In this document: one piece after another, positions 37,718 to 48,594 of the stretch | Position numbering within the stretch: position 1 is the stretch's first letter | Layout of the letters: the number at the start of each line of letters is the position of its first letter | Assembly: GCA_964057225.1 (NCBI GenBank) | Contig: OZ059900.1 | Coordinates: forward strand, 14,647,638 to 14,711,637 | Source of the DNA: Auanema rhodensis | Taxonomy: Eukaryota; Nematoda; Chromadorea; Rhabditida; Rhabditidae | Length of the DNA: 64,000 nucleotides | Direction: 5' to 3' | Made by a program: the position numbers and the translations under genes | Notes under the pieces: model-generated | Seen by the model: the letters and a program-made list of their open reading frames with translations, nothing else | Database searches by the model: none | What the model was told of the DNA's origin: nothing

Positions 37718-38029
37718 AATGTTTTTGTTCTGATTCATCGTTATTGAATGTTATGCTATTTTTGTTTTCTTCAAAAAGTCGGATAAAAACGATAATTATT
37801 AGAAAAAAGATTGTTTTAAACATTTCTATTTAATTTAAGTGTTCTATCTTAATTACGATGAAAAAAATTGATACGTCAGCGTTTATCAATCGTTAATTGT
37901 AACACCAAACTTCAATTAGCTCTTTGAGTAAAGTAGGCCATAAGTCAAGATATGTTAGAGACAGTGTTTCATTTTTCTACTTTAATTCAAACTCACACTC
38001 TTAATGAAAGTTTCTAAGTGCAAATTCAA

Positions 38030-38101
38030 TCCTCGGTAGTATAGTGGTGAGTATCCGCGTCTGTCACATGCGAGACCCGGGTTCAATTCCCGGCCGGGGA
38101 G
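38030..38101 (+). tRNA. tRNA-Asp (GUC)
   Basis: Consensus sequence. Confidence 0.95.
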
Positions 38102-38467
38102 AATGTTTTTGTTCTGATTCATCGTTATTAAATGTTACGCTATTTTTGTTTTGTTCAAAAAGTCGGATAAAAACGATAATTATTAGAAAAAAGATTGTTT
38201 TAAACTTTCTGCTTTTTCAAAAGTGATTTGAGCTTGTGATTTTTTTTAAATTTTCAAACATTTCTATTTAATTTAAGTGTTCTATCTTAATAACGATGAA
38301 AAAAATTGATACGTCAGCGTTTATCAATCGTTAATTGTAACACCAAACTTCAATTAGCTCTTTGAGTAAAGTAGGCCATAAATCAAGATATGTTAGAGAC
38401 AGTGTTTCATTTTTCTACTTTAATTCAAACTCACACTCTTAATGAAAGTTTCTAAGTGCAAATTCAA

Positions 38468-38539
38468 TCCTCGGTAGTATAGTGGTGAGTATCCGCGTCT
38501 GTCACATGCGAGACCCGGGTTCAATTCCCGGCCGGAGAG
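38468..38539 (+). tRNA. tRNA-Asp (GUC), acceptor variant
   Basis: Base 69 G>A. Confidence 0.82.
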
Positions 38540-38905
38540 AATGTTTTTGTTCTGATTCATCGTTATTGAATGTTATGCTATTTTTGTTTTCTTCAAAAAG
38601 TCGGATAAAAACGATAATTATTAGAAAAAAGATTGTTTTAAACTTTCTGCTTTTTCAAAAGTGATTTGAGCTTGTGATTTTTTTTAAATTTTCAAACATT
38701 TCTATTTAATTTAAGTGTTCTATCTTAATTACGATGAAAAAAATTGATACGTCAGCGTTAATCAATCGTTAATTGTAACACCAAACTTCAATTAGCTCTT
38801 TGAGTAAAGTAGGCCATAAATCAAGATATGTTAGAGACAGTGTTTCATTTTTCTACTTTAATTCAAACTCACACTCTTAATGAAAGTTTCTAAGTGCAAA
38901 TTCAA

Positions 38906-38977
38906 TCCTCGGTAGTATAGTGGTGAGTATCCGCGTCTGTCACATGCGAGACCCGGGTTCAATTCCCGGCCGGGGAG
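38906..38977 (+). tRNA. tRNA-Asp (GUC)
   Basis: Consensus sequence. Confidence 0.95.
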
Positions 38978-39343
38978 AATGTTTTTGTTCTGATTCATCG
39001 TTATTGAATGTTATGCTATTTTTGTTTTCTTCAAAAAGTCGGATAAAAACGATAATTATTAGAAAAAAGATTGTTTTAAACTTTCTGCTTTTTCAAAAGT
39101 GATTTGAGCTTGTGATTTTTTTTAAATTTTCAAACATTTCTATTTAATTTAAGTGTTCTATCTTAATTACGATGAAAAAAATTGATACGTCAGCGTTTAT
39201 CAATCGTTAATTGTAACACCAAACTTCAATTAGCTCTTTGAGTAAAGTAGGCCATAAATCAAGATATGTTAGAGACAGTGTTTCATTTTTCTACTTTAAT
39301 TCAAACTCACACTCTTAATGAAAGTTTCTAAGTGCAAATTCAA

Positions 39344-39415
39344 TCCTCGGTAGTATAGTGGTGAGTATCCGCGTCTGTCACATGCGAGACCCGGGTTCAA
39401 TTCCCGGCCGGAGAG
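39344..39415 (+). tRNA. tRNA-Asp (GUC), acceptor variant
   Basis: Base 69 G>A. Confidence 0.82.
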
Positions 39416-39781
39416 AATGTTTTTGTTCTGATTCATCGTTATTGAATGTTATGCTATTTTTGTTTTCTTCAAAAAGTCGGATAAAAACGATAATTATTAG
39501 AAAAAAGATTGTTTTAAACTTTCTGCTTTTTCAAAAGTGATTTGAGCTTGTGATTTTTTTTAAATTTTCAAACATTTCTATTTAATTTAAGTGTTCTATC
39601 TTAATTACGATGAAAAAAATTGATACGTCAGCGTTAATCAATCGTTAATTGTAACACCAAACTTCAATTAGCTCTTTGAGTAAAGTAGGCCATAAATCAA
39701 GATATGTTAGAGACAGTGTTTCATTTTTCTACTTTAATTCAAACTCACACTCTTAATGAAAGTTTCTAAGTGCAAATTCAA

Positions 39782-39853
39782 TCCTCGGTAGTATAGTGGT
39801 GAGTATCCGCGTCTGTCACATGCGAGACCCGGGTTCAATTCCCGGCCGGGGAG
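39782..39853 (+). tRNA. tRNA-Asp (GUC)
   Basis: Consensus sequence. Confidence 0.95.
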
Positions 39854-40219
39854 AATGTTTTTGTTCTGATTCATCGTTATTGAATGTTATGCTATTTTTG
39901 TTTTCTTCAAAAAGTCGGATAAAAACGATAATTATTAGAAAAAAGATTGTTTTAAACTTTCTGCTTTTTCAAAAGTGATTTGAGCTTGTGATTTTTTTTA
40001 AATTTTCAAACATTTCTATTTAATTTAAGTGTTCTATCTTAATTACGATGAAAAAAATTGATACGTCAGCGTTTATCAATCGTTAATTGTAACACCAAAC
40101 TTCAATTAGCTCTTTGAGTAAAGTAGGCCATAAATCAAGATATGTTAGAGACAGTGTTTCATTTTTCTACTTTAATTCAAACTCACACTCTTAATGAAAG
40201 TTTCTAAGTGCAAATTCAA

Positions 40220-40291
40220 TCCTCGGTAGTATAGTGGTGAGTATCCGCGTCTGTCACATGCGAGACCCGGGTTCAATTCCCGGCCGGGGAG
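40220..40291 (+). tRNA. tRNA-Asp (GUC)
   Basis: Consensus sequence. Confidence 0.95.
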
Positions 40292-40658
40292 AATGTTTTT
40301 GTTCTGATTCATCGTTATTGAATGTTATGCTATTTTTGTTTTCTTCAAAAAGTCGGATAAAAACGATAATTATTAGAAAAAAGATTGTTTTAAACTTTCT
40401 GCTTTTTCAAAAGTGATTTGAGCTTGTGATTTTTTTTTAAATTTTCAAACATTTCTATTTAATTTAAGTGTTCTATCTCAATTACGATGAAAAAAATTGA
40501 TACGTCAGCGTTTATCAATCGTTAATTGTAACACCAAACTTCAATTAGCTCTTTGAGTAAAGTAGGCCATAAATCAAGATATGTTAGAGACAGTGTTTCA
40601 TTTTTCTACTTTAATTCAAACTCACACTCTTAATGAAAGTTTCTAAGTGCAAATTCAA

Positions 40659-40730
40659 TCCTCGGTAGTATAGTGGTGAGTATCCGCGTCTGTCACATGC
40701 GAGACCCGGGTTCAATTCCAGGCCGGGGAG
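40659..40730 (+). tRNA. tRNA-Asp (GUC), T-stem variant
   Basis: Base 62 C>A gives a G-A mismatch in the T stem. Confidence 0.8.
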
Positions 40731-41097
40731 AATGTTTTTGTTCTGATTCATCGTTATTGAATGTTATGCTATTTTTGTTTTCTTCAAAAAGTCGGATAAA
40801 AACGATAATTATTAGAAAAAAGATTGTTTTAAACTTTCTGCTTTTTCAAAAGTGGTTTGAGCTTGTGATTTTTTTTTAAATTTTCAAACATTTCTATTTA
40901 ATTTAAGTGTTCTATCTTAATTACGATGAAAAAAATTGATACGTCAGCGTTTATCAATCGTTAATTGTAACACCAAACTTCAATTAGCTCTTTGAGTAAA
41001 GTAGGCCATAAATCAAGATATGTTAGAGACAGTGTTTCATTTTTCTACTTTAATTCAAACTCACACTCTTAATGTAAGTTTCTAAGTGCAAATTCAA

Positions 41098-41169
41098 TCC
41101 TCGGTAGTATAGTGGTGAGTATCCGCGTCTGTCACATGCGAGACCCGGGTTCAATTCCCGGCCGGGGAG
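41098..41169 (+). tRNA. tRNA-Asp (GUC), last + copy before the BEL-like insertion
   Basis: Consensus tRNA; its unit is cut 306 bp downstream by the LTR at 41476. Confidence 0.95.
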
Positions 41170-41507
41170 AATGTTTTTGTTCTGATTCATCGTTATTGAA
41201 TGTTATGCTATTTTTGTTTTTTTCCAAAAGTCGGATAAAAAAGATAATTATTAGAAAAAAGGTTGTTTTAAACTTTCTGTTTTTTCAAAAGTGATTTGAG
41301 CTTGTGTTTTTTTTCTAAATTTTTAAACATTTCCATTTAATTTAAATGTTCTATCTCAATTACGATGAAAAAAAAACGGAACGTCAGCGTTAATCAATTG
41401 TTCATTTTAACACCAAACTTCAATTAGCTCTTTGAGTAAAGTAGGCCATAAATCAATATATGTTAGAGACAGTGTTGTCGCGATAAGCGAGTAGGTTTTA
41501 TTTTTGT

Positions 41508-41509
<2 letters not shown>

Positions 41510-41558
<49 letters not shown>

Positions 41559-41570
41559 ATCTCTCTTTAT
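41510..41570 (+). repeat. CT-rich microsatellite in the LTR
   Basis: Nearly pure (CT)n with interspersed CTAT. The open frames through it are low-complexity and not genes. Confidence 0.95.
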
Positions 41571-41736
41571 CTCCTTCCTTTGTAACTAGATCAAAACACA
41601 TATGCATAACATATGTGTTAACATGTGGCATAAGTAACAGTTTATTTCAGACGACCGCCCAACAACGGAGGACAGTCTTACATTTTCTACGTTCGCAGTC
41701 AGTGATTTTATTCCGTGCTTGTCTTGTTAATTCATC

Positions 41737-41742
41737 AATAAA
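41737..41742 (+). promoter_or_regulatory. AATAAA poly(A) signal in the LTR
   Basis: The hexamer lies 70 bp before the LTR end, a usual place for the R-region polyadenylation signal. Confidence 0.6.
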
Positions 41743-41813
41743 CCCTTTTCTACATATTTACTTTGTGTTTTACTTCCAACCATACTATACACTTGTGGTA
41801 TAACGCCACAAAT

Positions 41814-41825
41814 TGGTGCATCGGC
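41814..41825 (+). other. Primer binding site, tRNA-Gly
   Basis: TGGTGCATCGGC is complementary to the 3' end of insect tRNA-Gly(GCC) including CCA (recalled sequence) over 12 nt, 3 nt after the LTR end. Confidence 0.75.
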
Positions 41826-42098
41826 TAGTTTAGATCTTAGCCGCTTTAAGTCCCGCGTGGCAGGTGAGATACAACTCGAACCAAGCGTGTTTGAGCAAAA
41901 AACATACTTAATAAAAATCGTGGCGATCATAAGTCCACGTCAAGTCACACCAAACAGACTTGAACAATAAGCAAACTCTGAAATTAGAAACAGAGGTTTC
42001 AATTTCCTTACGTTCACATATACTGTGATCACCAAACAAACAAAGAAAAAAGAAAACAAAAAAGGAATATAAGCATTATTCCTACATCTACAACAAAA

Positions 42099-42581
42099 AT
42101 GTCACTCCTTTTTGTCAATCATATGAAACAATCTAACCAGTTTCTTGGAGAACTGCTTACACGATACGAGATGGAAGTGAAGGACCTTCTTGGTATTCTG
42201 GTAGATTGCGACTTCCACACTGAGGAAGAAGAGGAAACCCTCTCTTGCCTTATCATTTGCTGGACAAAAGTCCAACACCAATTCAAAGAATCGTTGAAAA
42301 ATCATCAAGATAACGAGAAAAAATTCCAAAAATTTCACGAAGCATCAGACAAAACGCTTCGTAAAGCATTAGACAAACAGTACATCGCCTTCACATCCGA
42401 TGAAGACTTTGAACCCAACATTAAAAAGGTTCAAAACGCCATTATTGAGCTTGACGAACACATCATGAAAGCCGAACGCATACTTAACAAAACCTACTCG
42501 CTTATCGCGACAACACTGTCTCTAACATATATTGATTTATGGCCTACTTTACTCAAAGAGCTAATTGGAGTTTGGTGTTAA
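42099..42581 (+). pseudogene. Truncated Gag-like ORF fused to antisense satellite
   Basis: A 160-codon ORF with an ATG start about 275 bp after the primer site, the expected place for Gag. Residues 1-130 are charged and mostly helical by composition. They include an acidic run at about residues 42-46 and long Lys/Glu/Gln-rich stretches suited to coiled coil, as in BEL/Pao Gag N-termini. I cannot recognise a specific domain. From residue 131 the frame runs through the inverted 24-base LTR start, and from residue 139 through the reverse complement of the tRNA-Asp unit, ending at TAA in array sequence. The last 30 residues are therefore an accident of the rearrangement, and the protein lacks capsid and nucleocapsid parts. 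Not expected to function. Confidence 0.6.
42489..42512 (-). repeat. Inverted copy of the first 24 bases of the BEL-like LTR
   Basis: The reverse complement of 41476-41499 without mismatch. Beyond it the inverted array resumes at the same unit position where the left array stopped. Confidence 0.95.
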
Positions 42582-42818
42582 AATGAACAATTTATTAACG
42601 CTGACGTTCCGTTTTTTTTTCATCGTAATTGAGATAGAACATTTAAATTAAATGGAAATGTTTAAAAATTTAGAAAAAAAACACAAGCTCAAATCACTTT
42701 TGAAAAAACAGAAAGTTTAAAACAACCTTTTTTCTAATAATTATCTTTTTTATCCGACTTTTGGAAAAAAACAAAAATAGCATAACATTCAATAACGATG
42801 AATCCGAACAAAAACATT

Positions 42819-42890
42819 CTCCCCGGCCGGGAATTGAACCCGGGTCTCGCATGTGACAGACGCGGATACTCACCACTATACTACCGAGGA
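42819..42890 (-). tRNA. tRNA-Asp (GUC)
   Basis: Consensus sequence on the complementary strand. Confidence 0.95.
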
Positions 42891-43256
42891 TTGAATTTGC
42901 ACTTAGAAACTTTCATTAAGAGTGTGAGTTTGAATTAAAGTAGAAAAATGAAACACTGTCTCTAACATATCTTGATTTATGGCCTACTTTACTCAAAGAG
43001 CTAATTGAAGTTTGGTGTTACAATTAACGATTGATAAACGCTGACGTATCAATTTTTTTCATCGTAATTAAGATAGAACACTTAAATTAAATAGAAATGT
43101 TTGAAAATTTAAAAATAATCACAAGCTCAAATCACTTTTGAGAAAGCAGAAAGTTTAAAACAATCTTTTTTCTAATAATTATCGTTTTTATCCGACTTTT
43201 TGAAGAAAACAAAAATAGCATAACATTCAATAACGATGAATCAGAACAAAAACATT

Positions 43257-43328
43257 CTCCCCGGCCGGGAATTGAACCCGGGTCTCGCATGTGACAGACG
43301 CGGATACTCACCACTATACTACCGAGGA
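43257..43328 (-). tRNA. tRNA-Asp (GUC)
   Basis: Consensus sequence. Confidence 0.95.
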
Positions 43329-43694
43329 TTGAATTTGCACTTAGAAACTTTCATTAAGAGTGTGAGTTTGAATTAAAGTAGAAAAATGAAACACTGTCTC
43401 TAACATATCTTGATTTATGGCCTACTTTACCCAAAGAGCTAATTGAAGTTTGGTGTTACAATTAACGATTGATAAACGCTGACGTATCAATTTTTTTCAT
43501 CGTAATTAAGATAGAACACTTAAATTAAATAGAAATGTTTGAAAATTTAAAAATAATCACAAGCTCAAATCACTTTTGAAAAAGCAGAAAGTTTAAAACA
43601 ATCTTTTTTCTAATAATTATCGTTTTTATCCGACTTTTTGAAGAAAACAAAAATAGCATAACATTCAATAACGATGAATCAGAACAAAAACATT

Positions 43695-43766
43695 CTCCCC
43701 GGCCGGGAATTAAACCCGGGTCTCGCATGTGACAGACGCGGATACTCACCACTATACTACCGAGGT
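43695..43766 (-). tRNA. tRNA-Asp (GUC), T-loop and acceptor variant
   Basis: Base 55 C>T (universal C56) changes the B box to GGTTT; base 1 T>A mispairs with A71. Likely pseudogene. Confidence 0.68.
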
Positions 43767-44133
43767 TTGAATTTGCACTTAGAAACTTTCATTAAGAGTG
43801 TGAGTTTGAATTAAAGTAGAAAAATGAAACACTGTCTCTAACATATATTGATTTATGGCCTACTTTACTCAAAGAGCTAATTGAAGTTTGGTGTTAAAAT
43901 GAACAATTGATTAACGCTGACGTATCAATTTTTTTCATCGTAATTAAGATAGAACACTTAAATTAAATAGAAATGTTTGAAAATTTAAAAAAAAATCACA
44001 AGCTCAAACCACTTTTGAAAAAGCAGAAAGTTTAAAACAATCTTTTTTCTAATAATTATCGTTTTTATCCGACTTTTTGAAGAAAACAAAAATAGCATAA
44101 CATTCAATAACGATGAATCAGAACAAAAACATT

Positions 44134-44205
44134 CTCCCCGGCCGGGAATTAAACCCGGGTCTCGCATGTGACAGACGCGGATACTCACCACTATACTACC
44201 GAGGT
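44134..44205 (-). tRNA. tRNA-Asp (GUC), T-loop and acceptor variant
   Basis: Base 55 C>T and base 1 T>A. Confidence 0.68.
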
Positions 44206-44572
44206 TTGAATTTGCACTTAGAAACTTTCATTAAGAGTGTGAGTTTGAATTAAAGTAGAAAAATGAAACACTGTCTCTAACATATATTGATTTATGGCCT
44301 ACTTTACTCAAAGAGCTAATTGAAGTTTGGTGTTAAAATGAACAATTGATTAACGCTGACGTTCCGTTTTTTTTTCATCGTAATTGAGATAGAACATTTA
44401 AATTAAATGGAAATGTTTAAAAATTTAGTAAATATCACAAGCTTAAATCACTTTTGAAAAAACAGAAAGTTTAAAACAACCTTTTTTCTAATAATTATCT
44501 TTTTTATCCGACTTTTGGAAAAAAACAAAAACAGCATAACATTCAATAACGATGAATCAGAACAAAAACATT

Positions 44573-44644
44573 CTCCCCGGCCGGGAATTGAACCCGGGTC
44601 TTGCATGTGACAGACGCGGATACTCACCACTATACTACCGAGGA
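44573..44644 (-). tRNA. tRNA-Asp (GUC), anticodon-stem variant
   Basis: Base 43 G>A mispairs with C27. Confidence 0.8.
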
Positions 44645-45011
44645 TTGAATTTGCACCTAGAAACTTTCATTAAGAGTGTGAGTTTGAATTAAAGTAGAAA
44701 AATGAAACACTGTCTCTAACATATCTTGATTTATGGCCTACTTTACTCAAAGAGCTAATTGAAGTTTGGTGTTACAATTAACGATTGATAAACGCTGACG
44801 TATCAATTTTTTTCATCGTAATTAAGATAGAACACTTAAATTAAATAGAAATGTTTGAAAATTTAAAAAAAAATCACAAGCTCAAACCACTTTTGAAAAA
44901 GCAGAAAGTTTAAAACAATCTTTTTTCTAATAATTATCGTTTTTATCCGACTTTTTGAAGAAAACAAAAATAGCATAACATTCAATAACGATGAATCAGA
45001 ACAAAAACATT

Positions 45012-45083
45012 CTCCCCGGCCGGGAATTGAACCCGGGTCTCGCATGTGACAGACGCGGATACTCACCACTATACTACCGAGGA
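45012..45083 (-). tRNA. tRNA-Asp (GUC)
   Basis: Consensus sequence. Confidence 0.95.
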
Positions 45084-45449
45084 TTGAATTTGCACTTAGA
45101 AACTTTCATTAAGAGTGTGAGTTTGAATTAAAGTAGAAAAATGAAACACTGTCTCTAACATATCTTGTTTTATGGCCTACTTTACACAAAGAGCTAATTG
45201 AAGTTTGGTGTTACAATTAACGATTGATAAACGCTGACGTATCAATTTTTTTCATCGTAATTAAGATAGAACACTTAAATTAAATAGAAATGTTTGAAAA
45301 TTTAAAAAAAATCACAAGCTCAAATCACTTTTGAAAAAGCAGAAAGTTTAAAACAATCTTTTTTCTAATAATTATCGTTTTTATCCGACTTTTTGAAGAA
45401 AACAAAAATAGCATAACATTCAATAACGATGAATCAGAACAAAAACATT

Positions 45450-45521
45450 CTCCCCGGCCGGGAATTAAACCCGGGTCTCGCATGTGACAGACGCGGATAC
45501 TCACCACTATACTACCGAGGT
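45450..45521 (-). tRNA. tRNA-Asp (GUC), T-loop and acceptor variant
   Basis: Base 55 C>T and base 1 T>A. Confidence 0.68.
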
Positions 45522-45889
45522 TTGAATTTGCACTTAGAAACTTTCATTAAGAGTGTGAGTTTGAATTAAAGTAGAAAAATGAAACGCTGTCTCTAACATA
45601 TATTGATTTATGGCCTACTTTACTCAAAGAGCTAATTGAAGTTTGGTGTTAAAATGAACAATTGATTAACGCTGACGTTCCGTTTTTTTTTCATCGTAAT
45701 TGAGATAGAACATTTAAATTAAATGGAAATGTTTAAAAATTTAGAAAAAAAACACAAGCTTAAATCACTTTTGAAAAAACAGAAAGTTTAAAACAACCTT
45801 TTTTCTAATAATTATCTTTTTTATCCGACTTTTGGAAAAAAACAAAAACAGCATAACATTCAATAACGATGAATCAGAACAAAAACATT

Positions 45890-45961
45890 CTCCCCGGCCG
45901 GGAATTGAACCCGGGTCTCGCATGTGACAGACGCGGATACTCACCACTATACTACCGAGGA
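45890..45961 (-). tRNA. tRNA-Asp (GUC)
   Basis: Consensus sequence. Confidence 0.95.
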
Positions 45962-46328
45962 TTGAATTTGCACCTAGAAACTTTCATTAAGAGTGTGAGT
46001 TTGAATTAAAGTAGAAAAATGAAACACTGTCTCTAACATATCTTGATTTATGGCCTACTTTACTCAAAGAGCTAATTGAAGTTTGGTGTTACAATTAACG
46101 ATTGATAAACGCTGACGTATCAATTTTTTTCATCGTAATTAAGATAGAACACTTAAATTAAATAGAAATGTTTGAAAATTTAAAAAAAAATCACAAGCTC
46201 AAACCACTTTTGAAAAAGCAGAAAGTTTAAAACAATCTTTTTTCTAATAATTATCGTCTTTATCCGACTTTTTGAAGAAAACAAAAATAGCATAACATTC
46301 AATAACGATGAATCAGAACAAAAACATT

Positions 46329-46400
46329 CTCCCCGGCCGGGAATTGAACCCGGGTCTCGCATGTGACAGACGCGGATACTCACCACTATACTACCGAGGA
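46329..46400 (-). tRNA. tRNA-Asp (GUC)
   Basis: Consensus sequence. Confidence 0.95.
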
Positions 46401-46766
46401 TTGAATTTGCACTTAGAAACTTTCATTAAGAGTGTGAGTTTGAATTAAAGTAGAAAAATGAAACACTGTCTCTAACATATCTTGATTTATGGCCTACTTT
46501 ACCCAAAGAGCTAATTGAAGTTTGGTGTTACAATTAACGATTGATAAACGCTGACGTATCAATTTTTTTCATCGTAATTAAGATAGAACACTTAAATTAA
46601 ATAGAAATGTTTGAAAATTTAAAAATAATCACAAGCTCAAATCACTTTTGAAAAAGCAGAAAGTTTAAAACAATCTTTTTTCTAATAATTATCGTTTTTA
46701 TCCGACTTTTTGAAGAAAACAAAAAAAGCATAACTTTCAATAACGATGAATCAGAACAAAAACATT

Positions 46767-46838
46767 CTCCCCGGCCGGGAATTGAACCCGGGTCTCGCAT
46801 GTGACAGACGCGGATACTCACCACTATACTACCGAGGA
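46767..46838 (-). tRNA. tRNA-Asp (GUC)
   Basis: Consensus sequence. Confidence 0.95.
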
Positions 46839-47204
46839 TTGAATTTGCACTTAGAAACTTTCATTAAGAGTGTGAGTTTGAATTAAAGTAGGAAAATGAA
46901 ACACTGTCTCTAACATATCTTGTTTTATGGCCTACTTTACACAAAGAGCTAATTGAAGTTTGGTGTTACAATTAACGATTGATAAACGCTGACGTATCAA
47001 TTTTTTTCATCGTAATTAAGATAGAACACTTAAATTAAATAAAAATGTTTGAAAATTTAAAAAAAATCACAAGCTCAAATCACTTTTGAAAAAGCAGAAA
47101 GTTTAAAACAATCTTTTTTCTAATAATTATCGTTTTTATCCGACTTTTTGAAGAAAACAAAAATAGCATAACATTCAATAACGATGAATCAGAACAAAAA
47201 CATT

Positions 47205-47276
47205 CTCCCCGGCCGGGAATTGAACCCGGGTCTCGCATGTGACAGACGCGGATACTCACCACTATACTACCGAGGA
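47205..47276 (-). tRNA. tRNA-Asp (GUC)
   Basis: Consensus sequence. Confidence 0.95.
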
Positions 47277-47643
47277 TTGAATTTGCACTTAGAAACTTTC
47301 ATTAAGAGTGTGAGTTTGAATTAAAGTAGAAAAATGAAACACTGTCTCTAACATATCTTGATTTATGGCCTACTTTACTCAAAGAGCTAATTGAAGTTTG
47401 GTGTTACAATTAACGATTGATTAACGCTGACGTTTCAATTTTTTTCATCGTAATTAAGATAGAACACTTAAATTATATAGAAATGTTTGAAAATTTAAAA
47501 AAAAATAACAAGCTCAAATCACTTTTGAAAAAGCAGAAAGTTTAAAACAATCTTTTTTCTAGTAATTATCGTTTTTATCCGACTTTTTGAAGAAAACAAA
47601 AATAGCATAACATTCAATAACGATGAATCAGAACAAAAACATT

Positions 47644-47715
47644 CTCCCCGGCCGGGAATTGAACCCGGGTCTCGCATGTGACAGACGCGGATACTCACCA
47701 CTATACTACCGAGGA
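47644..47715 (-). tRNA. tRNA-Asp (GUC)
   Basis: Consensus sequence. Confidence 0.95.
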
Positions 47716-48083
47716 TTGAATTTGCACTCAGAAACTTTCATTAAGAGTGTGAGTTTGAATTAAAGTAGAAAAATGAAACACTTTCTCTAACATATCTTGA
47801 TTTATGGCCTACTTTACTCAAAGAGCTAATTGAAGTTTGGTGTTAAAATGAACAATTGATTAACGCTGACGTTCCGTTTTTTTTTCATCGTAATTGAGAT
47901 AGAACATTTAAATTAAATGGAAATGTTTAAAAATTTAGAAAAAAAACACAAGCTCAAACCACTTTTGAAAAAGCAGAAAGTTTAAAACAATCTTTTTTCT
48001 AATAATGATCGTCTTTATCCGATTTTTGGAAAAAAACAAAAATAGCATAACATTCAATAACGATGAATCAGAACAAAAACATT

Positions 48084-48155
48084 CTCCCCGGCCGGGAATT
48101 GAACCCGGGTCTCGCATGTGACAGACGCGGATACTCACCACTATACTACCGAGGA
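48084..48155 (-). tRNA. tRNA-Asp (GUC)
   Basis: Consensus sequence. Confidence 0.95.
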
Positions 48156-48522
48156 TTGAATTTGCACTTAGAAACTTTCATTAAGAGTGTGAGTTTGAAT
48201 TAAAGTAGAAAAATGAAACACTGTCTCTAACATATCTTGATTTATGGCCTACTTTACTCAAAGAGCTAATTGAAGTTTGGTGTTACAATTAACGATTGAT
48301 AAACGCTGACGTATCAATTTTTTTCATCGTAATTAAGATAGAACACTTAAATTAAATAGAAATGTTTGAAAATTTAAAAAAAAATCACAAGCTCAAACCA
48401 CTTTTGAAAAAGCAGAAAGTTTAAAACAATCTTTTTTCTAATAATGATCGTCTTTATCCGACTTTTTGAAGAAAACAAAAATAGCATAACATTCAATAAC
48501 GATGAATCAGAACAAAAACATT

Positions 48523-48594
48523 CTCCCCGGCCGGGAATTGAACCCGGGTCTCGCATGTGACAGACGCGGATACTCACCACTATACTACCGAGGA
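48523..48594 (-). tRNA. tRNA-Asp (GUC)
   Basis: Consensus sequence; 33 bp before the Gypsy-type LTR. Confidence 0.95.

Larger units (their letters stand above)
28987..38029 (+). repeat. Higher-order repeat, three blocks each closed by a deleted 384-bp unit
   Basis: Blocks 28987-32001 (7 units), 32002-35892 (9 units) and 35893-38029 (5 units) each end with the same 54-bp-deleted monomer. Inside, units with the GGAGAG acceptor change alternate with units carrying TTACGC and TTTTGTTC. The block sizes differ by whole monomers. Confidence 0.82.
1..41475 (+). repeat. Tandem satellite array 1: about 438-bp units, 95 tRNA-Asp copies
   Basis: Direct head-to-tail repeat of a 438/439-bp unit. Each unit holds one 72-nt tRNA-Asp gene, a T5 terminator 4 nt downstream and an AT-rich spacer of about 366 bp in which I see no protein gene. 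Length variants exist. Units starting at tRNAs 9660, 11861, 13182 and 15382 are 444/445 bp because of a short TTTTA-type insertion. Units starting at 31618, 35509 and 37646 are 384 bp because of a 54-bp spacer deletion. A roughly 60-codon open frame with a GTG start recurs over every tRNA; it is a by-product of the tRNA and is not annotated. The array runs off the left edge and ends at 41475 against an LTR. Confidence 0.97.
41476..41810 (+). repeat. LTR of the BEL-like element
   Basis: Starts TGTCGCGATAAGCGAG at the point where the array sequence stops and ends CCACA just before the primer site, so the termini are TG...CA. It contains a CT microsatellite, a 9-bp inverted repeat (ACACATATG/CATATGTGT, 41596-41618) and an AATAAA signal. 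Confidence 0.78.
41476..42488 (+). mobile_element. 5' end of a BEL/Pao-like LTR retrotransposon
   Basis: The order is a 335-bp LTR, a primer site matching tRNA-Gly (the primer commonly reported for BEL/Pao), a leader of about 270 bp in which I see nothing else, and a Gag-like N-terminal ORF. The rest of gag, pol and the 3' LTR are missing. At 42489 the element joins an inverted copy of its own first 24 bases and then array in the opposite orientation, so this is a rearrangement junction and not a simple insertion. BEL/Pao assignment rests on the primer site and Gag shape only; no pol remains to confirm it. Confidence 0.75.

Noticed and set aside
1..41475. CRISPR-like regular repetition
   Set aside because: The period is about 438 bp, the spacers are not unique, and the repeated part is a tRNA gene.
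41504..41803. 99-codon frame through the CT microsatellite and LTR
   Set aside because: It encodes a Leu-Ser simple repeat followed by LTR sequence; no protein features.
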